The notes under the pieces are model-generated. The model saw only the letters and a list, made by a program, of their open reading frames with translations, made no database searches and was not told the DNA's origin. 26,539 nt of DNA from Anaerolineales bacterium (GTDB lineage: Bacteria; Chloroflexota; Anaerolineae; 4572-78; J111): positions 1-26,539 of the forward strand of contig JAAUSP010000025.1 of NCBI GenBank assembly GCA_012032575.1, written 5' to 3'. Both the position numbers and the translations under genes were made by a program. The first letter of the stretch is position 1; each line of letters begins with the position of its first letter. Below are positions 1 through 8,587 of the stretch, piece after piece.

Positions 1-355
1 ACTGGTTCAAATCTTTTTCCGAATAGACCTGACCGGCATCGTTGAAGAAAACACCGTACCCGGCGGCATCGCCCGGATCAATAAAAACAACGCCATCGGG
101 CCGCTCAAAGGGCTGCCAGGTTTCAGGATAGCTGATGCTAAACCGCTGGCTGGGGTGGGTGAAGTTGCTCAACCCCACCCCAACAGGGATGACAGAAGTA
201 GGTTGGCTGGCAACCGGCGTGGCGATGGCCGGAGCCGTGGCGGCGTCGGGCCGAATGGGTTGAAAATCGGGCTGGTTGGGGGGGCGGTTGTCACCGCAGC
301 CTGCAAGCACCAGCAGGAGTATCAGCAGCAAAAAGCAAAATTGGCCCGGTTTCAC
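1..355 (-). CDS. Lipoprotein, N-terminal part (runs off left edge)
   Basis: The reading frame opens with GTG at 355 and stays open to the window edge, giving 118 residues. The N-terminus is a classic lipoprotein signal: VKPGQF, a Leu-rich hydrophobic core, then the lipobox LAGC, so the mature protein should be lipid-anchored on the outer face of the membrane. A Pro/Ala/Thr-rich linker follows. Then comes a segment like NFTHPSQRFSISYPETWQ, which resembles the start of the PsbP/DUF1795-like domains common in small bacterial lipoproteins; that family call is tentative. The GTG lies 3 bp after the TAA of the response regulator upstream, so the two are probably cotranscribed. Function is unknown. 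Confidence 0.75.
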   Translation of the reverse strand, partial: MKPGQFCFLLLILLLVLAGCGDNRPPNQPDFQPIRPDAATAPAIATPVASQPTSVIPVGVGLSNFTHPSQRFSISYPETWQPFERPDGVVFIDPGDAAGYGVFFNDAGQVYSEKDLNQ

Positions 356-358
356 AAT

Positions 359-1021
359 TTATTCAGGGGATAGAATAAAGCGATAGCCGGTGCCGCGAAT
401 GGTAATCAACCGTTGGGGCCGGCTGGGATTTTCCTCGATTTTTTCACGGATCCAGCGAATATGCACATCCAGCGTGCGGGTATCGCCCAAATAATCCGTT
501 TCCCAGACTTCTTGCATAATGGTTTTGCGGCTCAAAATTTGGTCGTGATGGTTAATCAGAAGATACAACAGTTTGAATTCTTTGGGGGTTAAATTATAGA
601 TATGGCTGTCACGCAGCATTTGATGCTTGTAACAATCCAGGGTCAGGCCGGGCAGTCGTATAAACCTGTTCTTCTGGTTGGAAGCCGCCTTTTTTAAGCC
701 CTGGCTGAGATGTTGGGTTTTGCCGGGGGCCACGACAATCGTTTCAATACCGACATCCACGGTCAGATTCTTATCGCCAACCACCACATAAGGCACATTC
801 AGGTTGGTTTGATCAAGCGCCATTTGAAAACTGGCCAGATTAAAAAGCGTATTGGCAGAATTAAAAACGATCAAATTTGGCCATAATGTTTTGGTAGTTT
901 CAAGCGCGGCTTCGGGTGTGGCCGAAACAGCTACCTCATAGCCCTGCTCGGTTAGATTGGCGAACAGTGACTCGGATTGGTCGAGACTACTGTTTTCAAT
1001 TAATAACACATGCATGGTCAT
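359..1021 (-). CDS. OmpR-family response regulator with degenerate receiver domain
   Basis: This 220-aa protein has an N-terminal receiver-like domain (about residues 3-120) and a C-terminal winged-helix DNA-binding domain (about 125-218). The latter is intact: LTPKEFKLLYLL, then RTLDVHIRWIREKI and the wing TIRGTGYRF. The receiver is atypical. The acidic pocket after strand 1 reads LLIEN instead of the usual DD/ED, and the phosphoacceptor position after strand 3 reads LIVFNSAN, with Asn replacing Asp. Phosphorylation is therefore unlikely, and it may act constitutively or through another signal. The start at 1021 was chosen over an upstream ATG at 1090 because GGAGGAAGG precedes it closely and the protein then begins at strand 1. 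A lipoprotein follows after 3 bp. Confidence 0.85.
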   Translation of the reverse strand: MTMHVLLIENSSLDQSESLFANLTEQGYEVAVSATPEAALETTKTLWPNLIVFNSANTLFNLASFQMALDQTNLNVPYVVVGDKNLTVDVGIETIVVAPGKTQHLSQGLKKAASNQKNRFIRLPGLTLDCYKHQMLRDSHIYNLTPKEFKLLYLLINHHDQILSRKTIMQEVWETDYLGDTRTLDVHIRWIREKIEENPSRPQRLITIRGTGYRFILSPE

Positions 1022-1061
1022 GAATCCTTCCTCCCCGAGGTCCCCAGCATAGCGAAAGCTC

Positions 1062-1090
1062 ATTATACTCGAAGGCAGTTTGTCCCGCAA
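1062..1090 (-). promoter_or_regulatory. Sigma-70-type promoter for the degenerate response regulator
   Basis: On the minus strand TTGCGG (1090-1085) is separated by 17 bp from a perfect TATAAT (1067-1062). Predicted transcription starts near 1055, leaving a leader of about 35 nt that contains the GGAGG ribosome site. The regulator and lipoprotein can thus be transcribed independently of tilS. The -35 is weak (3 of 6). Confidence 0.6.
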
Positions 1091-1148
1091 CAGCCTTAAT
1101 GAGTTTTCGCGGGGTCAAATTTTAAGAAGATTTTGCGATAACGTTAAT

Positions 1149-2657
1149 TTATTGAGGCTCAAATTTGAGGTGCAGCACACGGCGGGTAGCCGGGTGGAGG
1201 CAGGCGCTTTCATCAGGGCTGTAACCACAGAGCCACAAAACCTGCTCGGCTGCTACCAGAAGAGGAACAAAATTTCGCCAGGCGGCGGGAATTTTTTTAT
1301 TAATCATAAATTCATTCACCTTTTGGTGGCGTCCGCCGAGGCCCAAAGGAGTGAAAACATCGCCAGGGCGGCGGGGACGCAAAACAGGCTGAGGGCCAAC
1401 AACGTCGGCATCCAGGTAGGCTTCCCAGGGGTCAACTTGCTTTAAAAAATGGTCGAGTTGAATCTGATCGGGCCGCAGGAAAGCGGCGGTTAGCTGCCAG
1501 TGGGTATCGGGCAGTGGCGTGACGCCAGGCAGGTCCAGCGCTAAAGGTTGACTCTGCCACAGAAAGGGCCGGTCGGGCCAAGCGGAATCAGACGGGCCGT
1601 GTTCCGGTGCAATGGCAAAGGTCTGATAACCCAGCGTGAGCATTAATCCCTGAGGCAGCGTCGCTTTGGCTCCCACACTTCCTGTTTCAATCAGGTTCAC
1701 CGCCGCCTCGATGTGCTCAAAATTGATGTCCCGTAAACTGCGTCGCAGGGTGTGAACAGCGTGGCGCAGGGTTGAGCGTTTCAGGGCCAGGGGCAGGTTT
1801 CGCCAGGCAGCTAAATCCAGCTCGATGGTTTCAGCTGACTCGCTGTGGACAATCGTTTGCCAGGCCAGTTCCAACTGCGCTTGCAGAAATTCGGTTTCGG
1901 CGGCCATCACTTTGGCCGTGCGCTGTAAGGTTTGCCGGATATTGGGATTGTAGGTTTCTAACTGAGGGATCAATTCGTGGCGCAAGCGGTTGCGGAAATA
2001 CGTGGTATCCTGATTGGAAAAATCCTGGCGAGGCTCAAGCCCGCGCGCCCGGCAGTAAGCTTCGATGTCGCGCCGTGAGGTTTCCAGCAGGGGGCGAATG
2101 AGGAGGAGGGAGGAGGGAGGAAGGGGATTGGAGATTGGAGATTGCTCTGGGGGATTGAGTCGTAATTGGGCCAGATTTGTCACTGGCAGCATGCCGCGTA
2201 AACCGGATAGGCCGGTTCCGCGTAGAAAGTGCATCAGGACGGTTTCAACCTGGTCGTCGGCATGGTGACCGACGGCAATTTTGGTCGCTCCCGCCTGATG
2301 AGCCACTCGCGCCAAAAACGTGTAACGAAGCTGGCGGGCCGCTTCTTCCACGGATTGTTTCCGCTGAGCGGCGACCGCCCCCACATCAATGCTTTCAACA
2401 AAAAGGGGCAACCGGCGTTGAGCGGCCACTTCTCGCAGATATGCTTCATCAGCCTGCGCGTCGTCGCCGCGTAATTGGTGGTTGAGATGAGCGACGGTTA
2501 AGGTCAAATCAAACTTGGGCCGCATAGTTTCCAGCACGTCAAGGAGGCAAAGCGAGTCCGGGCCGCCCGATACACCCAGCACAAGGTGATCGTGCCGGGT
2601 CAGAAGATTATTTTTTTGGCAGAATTGGCTAATTTTTTGAACCAGATCGGCAATCAC
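1149..2657 (-). CDS. tilS: tRNA(Ile)-lysidine synthase
   Basis: TilS ligates lysine to C34 of the CAU-anticodon tRNA-Ile, so that it reads AUA rather than AUG; the enzyme is cytoplasmic and normally essential. The PP-loop ATP-pyrophosphatase motif SGGPDS is at residues 30-35, with NHQLRGDDAQADE and GHHADDQVETVLM further on. The C-terminal TilS domain is recognisable at about 425-500 (RRPGDVFTPLGLGG, NEFMINKKIP). Length is 502 aa. The start is GTG at 2657 and overlaps the TGA of the upstream cyclase (GTGA), indicating translational coupling. Odd point: residues about 167-186, between the PP-loop domain and IRPLLETSRRDIEAYC, are Pro/Ser/Leu-rich and are encoded by a low-complexity GGAGATT/GGAGGA repeat not expected in the family. 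Confidence 0.93.
   Translation of the reverse strand: MIADLVQKISQFCQKNNLLTRHDHLVLGVSGGPDSLCLLDVLETMRPKFDLTLTVAHLNHQLRGDDAQADEAYLREVAAQRRLPLFVESIDVGAVAAQRKQSVEEAARQLRYTFLARVAHQAGATKIAVGHHADDQVETVLMHFLRGTGLSGLRGMLPVTNLAQLRLNPPEQSPISNPLPPSSLLLIRPLLETSRRDIEAYCRARGLEPRQDFSNQDTTYFRNRLRHELIPQLETYNPNIRQTLQRTAKVMAAETEFLQAQLELAWQTIVHSESAETIELDLAAWRNLPLALKRSTLRHAVHTLRRSLRDINFEHIEAAVNLIETGSVGAKATLPQGLMLTLGYQTFAIAPEHGPSDSAWPDRPFLWQSQPLALDLPGVTPLPDTHWQLTAAFLRPDQIQLDHFLKQVDPWEAYLDADVVGPQPVLRPRRPGDVFTPLGLGGRHQKVNEFMINKKIPAAWRNFVPLLVAAEQVLWLCGYSPDESACLHPATRRVLHLKFEPQ
2101..2160. repeat. Low-complexity GGAGG / GGAGATTG repeat inside tilS
   Basis: On the plus strand this stretch is runs of GAGGAGG followed by GGATTGGAGATTGGAGATTG. 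It shares the 13-mer AGATTGGAGATTG with the mrdA-minC intergenic palindrome at 11550-11608. It keeps the tilS frame open and encodes a Pro/Ser-rich loop in the protein. It appears to be an in-frame copy of a repeat type that is otherwise intergenic. Confidence 0.7.
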
Positions 2658-5600
2658 CGCACCGCATCCCCAACTATGCTCTTGACTTTGGCTGGGCTGG
2701 CATTGGCTTCAACCATTTCCTGGAGATGTTTCGAGTGAGCATTGTCGAGAAAAGCCTGGCGGATAGGTTCGTCGGGCAGGGTTTCGAGGAGGCGTTTTTG
2801 AATCTTTTGAGCATAGGTGATCGCGTCTCTCGAAGCCGCGGAATTACCCGAGATGTGATAGACATAAGATTTCTGGATCTGGATGATATATTGGCTCCAG
2901 CGGCTGTCAATCTGCTCGGCCAGATCAGAGGCGGCAATCAGCACATCGAGCGCTGCCGGGTAGCGTTTATGATGGATGTCCAGCAGCGATTGTAGCCACT
3001 GGGCACGTACCGTAAATTCTTTCATGTCACTGGCTTGGGCCAGAGTCGAAAGCCGGTTCAAACTCTCTTCGGCTTTAGGCCATTGATGGGTATCCATATA
3101 AGCCCTGACCAACTGATAGAGGATCATCACCTCATCCGGCACAAAATCCATGCTCTGGGCCATTTGATGAACGCTTTCCAGCTCTTGCACCGCTTCTTCA
3201 AGCCGGTCGAGATGACGGAAAGCCGTGCCTAAAATTGCCTGCGCCCGCATTACATAGAGGGGCGAGCCAAGCTCCTCGGCTAGCCGCATGCTCTCCTGAG
3301 CCTGCTGCAAGCCAGCGTCATCCAGACCCAGGGTTAAATAATAGTAACTCAACCAGGCCATCCCCAGCGCTTGCAGCGATTTCTGCCGCTGCTCGTGAGC
3401 CAGCCGCAGCCCTTCTGTTAAATTTTCGCCGGCCTTATCCCAGTCCCCATGAAAAATTTGACCAAAGGCCTGATAATATTTAATGAAAGGAACCCGGTAA
3501 AAATCGCCCGATTTGCGGTGCATTTCCAGCACTTCTTCGGCGGTTTCCTGCGCCCCCCGGTAATCGGCTGAAAAGGTTTGGGCCATCAGCAGGGAAGCCA
3601 GCGAGTTCATCAAGCCGCTGCGATAGCCTAAACGCCGCCGGGTGTTGACAATCTGCTTGTAACGATCCAGACTGGCGCTAATTTCGCCCTGCTCCAGCAT
3701 AATTTTGGCCAGACCGTCTTCCGCCTCAACCTGGCGGCTTTCATCGCCCAGTTTCTGGCTCAATTCGAGGGCTTCCTGGTAACATTTGACCCCCAATTCT
3801 AACTTGCCCAGGCTGTAGTAGAAATTACCGAGTTGGCTCAGGGTATCGGCTATACCCCGTTCGTCTCCCAGGCGGCGGGCCACTTCAAGCGCTTCTTTGA
3901 AAAATTCGGCGGCCTGTGAGAAGTCATAATGGCTGGCGTGCAGCGAGCCAATCCCGTTCAAAGCCCGCATCTGGGCCGAGTCGTCGTTCAATTCTTTGGC
4001 TTTGGCCAGCATAGCCTGATAATCGGCAATGGCCTGCTGTGGAACACCAGCCGGGTGAGAATTTTGGCTCGCCCTTCATAAATCGCCAGGAGGGCCGGCT
4101 GGTCGGCGGCCGCGCCCAGTTTGTCGGCCACTTCAAGGGCCTGATTGTAAAACTCGACGGCCTGCTGGTTGGCGAATGATTGAATGGCCGCCTCGGCTGC
4201 CCGCTGGAAGTAACGCAGCGCCCGCGGCCAGTTTTCACTTTTGTAATAGTGATCGGCCACAATCGCGGCGTATTCTTCGCCCAACTGCCAGTAGAGGCGG
4301 GACATGTGATCGCCAATCTGGCCGTGAATAATCTTGCGCTGCTGATTCAGCATGCTATTGTAAGCGGTTTCGTGGGTCAGCACGTGCTTAAAACGAAATT
4401 CAGGCTGGGCATTGTGGGCATGAACTTCGATCAGGTCGGCAGCTTCCAACTGGGTCAGTGCTTTTTCCACAATTTCAGCGTTATTGACGATGGGTCCCAG
4501 GACAAAGCGAGGGAACACCCGGCCGATCACGGCGGCTACCTGAAGCACCCGTTTGACCGAGTCTTCCAGCCGATCAATACGGGCGGTCAAAACGCCCTGC
4601 AAGGTGGTGGGAATATCTATTTCGGTGACGGAGCGGGTAATCTGCCAGCGGCCCTCTTCGGTGGGCTGGATAACGCCTTCTTCAATTAAACTGCGCAGTA
4701 GTTCTTCCAAAAAGAGCGGGTTGCCGGCAGCCCGGTTGAGCAATAAATTTTCCAGGCCTTTGGGAATTTGTTCCAGCTTGAGCAGGTGTTTGATCACCTG
4801 GCGACTTTCCTCGTCGGTGAGCGGCCACAACACCACTTCTTTGTAATTGTCGCTGTAATGTTGGCTGCTTTGGGCTTTGATGTCCCAAAAAGCGCTGTCT
4901 CGCTCCGGGCGGGTGACACAAATCATCAGGACCGGGTTGTAAACGGTCAGGGTCAATAAATATTGGATCAATTTGACCGAGCTGGGATCGGCCCAGTGCA
5001 GGTCTTCAAACACCATAATCAGCGGGCGTTTCTTGACCAGCACTTCCACCCACTCACCCATCGCCAGGAAGGTGCGCTGCTGCAAAAATTCCGGATCAAC
5101 CGGCAGGCTGGTGGCCACTTCTTCGTCAAGCTTGATTCCCAGGAGAGCCGCCAGGTAGGGAATGACCTCATTTTTGCGCGGGCCAAACATCTCCTCGCCC
5201 ATAAAGTCCAGGCGTATTTTGGTCAGGCTTTCATCGGCATTTTCGGGCAGATCGAGATAAGTTTTGAGAATATCTACAAACAGGCGGTTGGTAAAGGATT
5301 GGCGGTACGACAGGCCGCGACCCAGGAGCCAGAGCGGTTTCGCCTTGTCGTCGCTCAACGTGTCAATTTGCTTTCTGAACTCGCGCACCAGGCGCGATTT
5401 GCCCAGGCCGGCATCCCCGGCCAGCACTACGATTCCGCCCCGGCGATCCTGCAAACGCTGGCTGAATTGCAGCAGTACCTTCAAATCATCTTCGCGGCCA
5501 ATTACCGGGGCTTCCATACCGCTCAAGCCCCGTTGAGTCTGGCTTAAATCTTTGGCGCTCTTCAATTGGAAGATTTTGAGCGGTTCGCTCTTACCTTTGA

Positions 5601-6255
5601 CCGCCACGGCCTCCCGTTCTTCAAACACAAACAGGCGGCTGGTGAGGTTGTAGGTAGCCTCGCTGATCAGAATTTCGCCCCGCTCCGAGACATGTTCCAG
5701 CCGGGAAGCGACATTGACCGCATCGCCCATGACCGTGTAGGAACGGTTGCGGTCGGCCCCAATATCGCCGGCAATGACTGTGCCGGTATTGATACCCATG
5801 TGAATCCCCAGCGGTTCGGGCAGCGGGCTGGGCGGGTTTTGATTGAATTTTTCCAGCCGTTCCTGCATCGCCAGGGCTGCCCGCAGCGCCCGTTCGGGGT
5901 CATCCTCGTGGGCTTTGGGCGCGCCAAAAACAGCCATAATCGCATCGCCAATGTACTTGTCAATCTGCCCGTCGAACTCGTAAATGGCTTCGCTGAGTTC
6001 CTGCAAACACAGGTTAATCAGCCGCACCACCTGTTCAACTTCAGCGGGGCTTTTGGCGGCATCGTTGAGGGCGGTAAAGCCGGAAATATCGGCAAAAATA
6101 ATTGTTACCTGCCGCCGCTCCCCTTCGATAGGGGCGGTAATGAGCGAAGTTGTGGGGTTGTTATCGGGGATTAATCTTGCGCCGCAGTTGCCGCAAAAAG
6201 TGTGAGTAGCGGGGTTTTCAAATTTGCATTTGTCGCACTTGAGAGTTTGACTCAT
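2654..6255 (-). CDS. Zinc ribbon-adenylate cyclase-AAA/STAND ATPase-TPR protein (one frameshift)
   Basis: A signalling protein of about 1200 aa. A zinc ribbon (C7, C10, C21, C24) precedes a class III cyclase domain (about 47-232). Metal-binding residues are D56 (FADISGFT) and D104 (KYIGDAIMAVFG), with K100 as the adenine-type specificity residue and N181/R185 as transition-state residues, so cAMP synthesis is likely. An AAA/STAND ATPase follows, with Walker A GDAGLGKS at 280-287 and Walker B IMVFED at 413-418. TPR-like helices fill the rest. The frame breaks at 4047-4048: adding one G (CTGGTGTT to CTGGGTGTT) restores T-R-L-G-V-P-Q-Q-A and joins the 755-aa and 452-aa pieces with no gap. The stop overlaps the tilS GTG. 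Without correction, only the TPR-truncated form would be made. Confidence 0.87.
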
Positions 6256-6303
6256 TTTTCAGGCATGCTCGTTAGGACGATTGTTCTGGCGTACTTGTTT
6301 AAG

Positions 6304-6332
6304 ATGATATTACATTCCTTAAAATATGTCAA
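6304..6332 (-). promoter_or_regulatory. Sigma-70 promoter for the cyclase-tilS operon
   Basis: On the minus strand a consensus TTGACA (6332-6327) is followed after exactly 17 bp by TATCAT (6309-6304). The predicted start near 6297 gives a leader of about 40 nt before the cyclase ATG at 6255. It is divergent from the mreB promoter. Confidence 0.7.
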
Positions 6333-6447
6333 CGGCACTTTTTGACTAATGACACGCTTTGCCTCTGCCCGCGAAGTTTCGCTTTCGCTTCAAGCCGGTC
6401 TGCGACCGGTGCCAGGCCGCTATCTACCTGCGAACTCCCGTATTTGT

Positions 6448-6475
6448 TTGTGTAAAGAAATGATTGTGGTATAAT
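6448..6475 (+). promoter_or_regulatory. Extended -10 promoter for the mreB cluster
   Basis: TGGTATAAT places a perfect TATAAT at 6470-6475 with the TGn extension. A weak -35 TTGTGT lies at 6448-6453 with a 16-bp spacer. Transcription would start near 6482, leaving a leader of about 65 nt that contains the hairpin at 6486-6517. The rest of 6256-6547 holds the divergent cyclase promoter and two small GC-rich inverted repeats (6371-6382, 6395-6409) with no evident role. Confidence 0.7.
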
Positions 6476-6485
6476 GGCGTTGGCG

Positions 6486-6517
6486 TAGGCAGGCGACAAA
6501 ATAGGTGGGCCTGCCTA
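6486..6517 (+). promoter_or_regulatory. mreB: Hairpin in the mreB 5' leader
   Basis: TAGGCAGGC (6486-6494) pairs perfectly with GCCTGCCTA (6509-6517) around a 14-nt loop. It starts about 4 nt after the predicted transcription start and ends about 14 nt before the GGAAGGAGA ribosome site. There is no U-run after it, so it is not an intrinsic terminator. It could stabilise the 5' end of the long cluster transcript or bind a protein. Confidence 0.5.
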
Positions 6518-6547
6518 TTGTTATGTGACTTGGAAGGAGAATCTTAA

Positions 6548-7621
6548 GTGGCAGGCCCTTTAGATGCGTTATTGGGGCTCTTTTCTCTTGATGTTGGCAT
6601 AGATTTGGGAACAGCCAACACCCTGGTTTATGTTAGAGGTAAGGGCATTGTTATTAATGAGCCTTCTGTTGTAGCCATTGATAAAAAGACAAAGAAACCT
6701 TTGGCCATTGGCGTTGACGCCAAAGAAATGGTCGGCCGGACGCCGGCCAATATTGTCGCTATTCGTCCGTTGCGCGATGGCGTGATTTCGGAATTTGAAA
6801 TCACCGAGGCCATGCTGCGCTATTTTATAAAAAAGGTTCACGAGCAAACCCTCATTCCGACCCCGTTTTATGCCCCGCGTGTAGTCGTAGGAATTCCCAG
6901 CGGCGTGACCGAAGTTGAAAAACGGGCCGTCTATGACGCGGCCCGTAATGCCCGCGCCCGTGAGGCCCAGATCATCGAAGAGCCGGTGGCGGCGGCAATT
7001 GGAGCCGGGCTGCCGATTACCGAGCCGCTGGGCAGTATGGTGATTGACATCGGCGGTGGCACCACCGAGGTAGCTGTCTTCTCGCTGGGCGGGATTGTGG
7101 TTAGCCGCTCGATTCGGGTAGCGGGTGACGAGATGGACGAAGCCATTGTTAACTACGCCCGCCAAAAATATAACCTGCTGATCGGCCAGCGGATGGCGGA
7201 GCGAGCCAAAATTACCATCGGATCGGCGTACCCTCTGCCAGAGGAACAGATTATTGCCCTGCGTGGGCGCAACCTGATTACCGGCTTGCCCGACTCAGTT
7301 GAGGTGTCGAGTGTGGAGGTCCGCGAAGCCTTAAGTGACTCTCTTTCGGTGATTGTAGATGCGGTACGCGATACGCTGGATGAAACGCCTCCCGAATTGA
7401 TTGCCGACTTGATGGAAGGCGGGATTGCCCTGGCCGGCGGCGGCGCTCTGTTGCAGGGGTTGGCCGAGCGGTTGTCGGAAGAAACCAAGATGCGGGTCTA
7501 CATTGCCGATGACCCCTTGACCTGTGTCGCTCGCGGCGCGGGTCAGGTGCTGGAAAGCTACGACAAATACGCCAAAGTTTTGACCTCGCTACAGCGAGGC
7601 AGCACCAACCATCGGCCGTAA
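6548..7621 (+). CDS. mreB: Rod shape-determining actin homologue MreB
   Basis: MreB polymerises on the inner membrane face and positions the peptidoglycan elongation machinery (MreCD, RodA, PBP2). The actin-fold motifs are clear: phosphate-1 loop DLGTANT at 19-25, phosphate-2 loop DIGGGTTEVAVFSLGG, adenosine motif GGIALAGGGALLQG. Length 357 aa is slightly above the usual 330-350 because of a C-terminal tail after GAGQVLESYDKYAKVL. The start is GTG at 6548, supported by GGAAGGAGA 7 nt upstream and a short hydrophobic N-terminus before DVGIDLGT. It is the first gene of the cluster mreBCD-mrdA-minCDE-rodA and has its own promoter. Confidence 0.97.
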   Translation: MAGPLDALLGLFSLDVGIDLGTANTLVYVRGKGIVINEPSVVAIDKKTKKPLAIGVDAKEMVGRTPANIVAIRPLRDGVISEFEITEAMLRYFIKKVHEQTLIPTPFYAPRVVVGIPSGVTEVEKRAVYDAARNARAREAQIIEEPVAAAIGAGLPITEPLGSMVIDIGGGTTEVAVFSLGGIVVSRSIRVAGDEMDEAIVNYARQKYNLLIGQRMAERAKITIGSAYPLPEEQIIALRGRNLITGLPDSVEVSSVEVREALSDSLSVIVDAVRDTLDETPPELIADLMEGGIALAGGGALLQGLAERLSEETKMRVYIADDPLTCVARGAGQVLESYDKYAKVLTSLQRGSTNHRP

Positions 7622-7622
7622 C

Positions 7623-7710
7623 AGGTTGCAAGTTGATAGGTTAAAAGTTGCAGGTTATAAGTAATCCAGTAGTTTTCAACCTGCCAACTTTCAACTTTTT
7701 AACCTTCAAC
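7623..7710. repeat. Imperfect inverted repeat between mreB and mreC
   Basis: The left arm (7623-7656) is built from GGTT/AAGTTG words (AGGTTGCAAGTTG, GGTTAAAAGTTGCAGGTT). The right arm (7678-7710) is its imperfect complement (AACCTGCC, CAACTTTTTAACC). It almost fills the intergenic space and leaves no clear Shine-Dalgarno before mreC. It belongs to the group of short-word intergenic palindromes seen elsewhere in the window. Confidence 0.65.
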
Positions 7711-7720
7711 AGCAGTAGTT

Positions 7721-8587
7721 ATGATAGCAACAAGAAACAGACCGCTTTTTATTGGCCTTATTCTGGCCCTGCTTTTTTTGGGGTTTGCCCTGGATCGGCT
7801 TGGTTATATGACCCGGGTGCGGACCTTTGTGCAAACTGCGCTGGTTCCCCTTCAGGAAGCGACCACCGGCGTGGCCCAGAATGTCTCAGGCCGGCTGGAG
7901 GAAAACCAGAATTTGCAGCTTCTACAGGCCAGAAATGCCGAGCTGGAAGCGCTCAACAATAAGCTGATGGTGGATAATGTTCGGCTCCGTGAGTTGGAGC
8001 GAGAGAATGAACTTTTGCGCCAACTGCTCAATTACACCCGCAGCAACCTCCAGTTTAGTTACCAAACCACCACCGTTATTGGCCGCAGCATCGGTGTTGA
8101 CCCGACCAATTTGCTCTACTTTGTATATGTAAATGTTGGCGTGCGGGATGGCATCGCCGAAAATATGCCGGTCATCACCGACCGGGGTCTGGTCGGGCGG
8201 GTGACAGCCGTTGGCCCCAACCTGGCCCAGGTGTTGATGCTGATTGACCCGGCGAGCGCGGTGAATGCTCTCATTCAAAACAGCCGCGTCACCGGCCTGG
8301 TGCGGGGTAATATTGATGGCACGCTGATCATGGAACGAATTCCGCAGGATGCTAAGGTTAACCCCGGCGATATTGTGCTCACCTCCGGGCTGGGTGGTAA
8401 TTTCCCCGATAAGCTGGTCATCGGCCAGGTGACTGAAGTTGTCAATCGCGATCAGGATATGTTTCAAACCGCCCGCATCCGCCCGACTGTTGACTTTGGC
8501 AAGCTCGAAACGATGCTCATTATCACTTCCTTTCAGCCAGTTGACTTCGAAGCCGAAATCTTAAAAGCGCAGGAGTCGGAGAATTAA
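7721..8587 (+). CDS. mreC: Cell shape protein MreC
   Basis: MreC is a membrane-anchored extracytoplasmic scaffold that links MreB to PBP2 and activates it. This 288-aa protein has one N-terminal transmembrane helix (about 8-25), a coiled coil (about 55-105: ENQNLQLLQARNAELEALNN onward) and the two-barrel MreC core (about 110-275) with TDRGLVGRVTAVGPN and ILTSGLGGNFPDKLVIGQV-like signatures. The ATG at 7721 follows a repeat and has only a poor ribosome site, so translation may depend on readthrough from mreB or on an unstructured leader. Its TAA (8585-8587) overlaps the proposed AUU start of mreD. Confidence 0.95.
   Translation: MIATRNRPLFIGLILALLFLGFALDRLGYMTRVRTFVQTALVPLQEATTGVAQNVSGRLEENQNLQLLQARNAELEALNNKLMVDNVRLRELERENELLRQLLNYTRSNLQFSYQTTTVIGRSIGVDPTNLLYFVYVNVGVRDGIAENMPVITDRGLVGRVTAVGPNLAQVLMLIDPASAVNALIQNSRVTGLVRGNIDGTLIMERIPQDAKVNPGDIVLTSGLGGNFPDKLVIGQVTEVVNRDQDMFQTARIRPTVDFGKLETMLIITSFQPVDFEAEILKAQESEN

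Noticed and set aside
155..373. Plus-strand 72-codon open frame at the left end
   Set aside because: The opposite strand gives a textbook lipoprotein signal and lipobox starting at 355.
1080..1445. Plus-strand 121-codon open frame opposite the end of tilS
   Set aside because: tilS C-terminal domain is unmistakable on the minus strand.
4180..6174. Several plus-strand open frames of 90-202 codons opposite the cyclase gene
   Set aside because: The minus strand encodes continuous cyclase and ATPase motifs. The plus frames lack ribosome sites and family features.
6371..6409. Small inverted repeats GCGAA/TTCGC and CCGGTC/GACCGG as an operator or terminator
   Set aside because: Stems are only 5-6 bp with no T-run, and they could be chance in GC-rich spacer.
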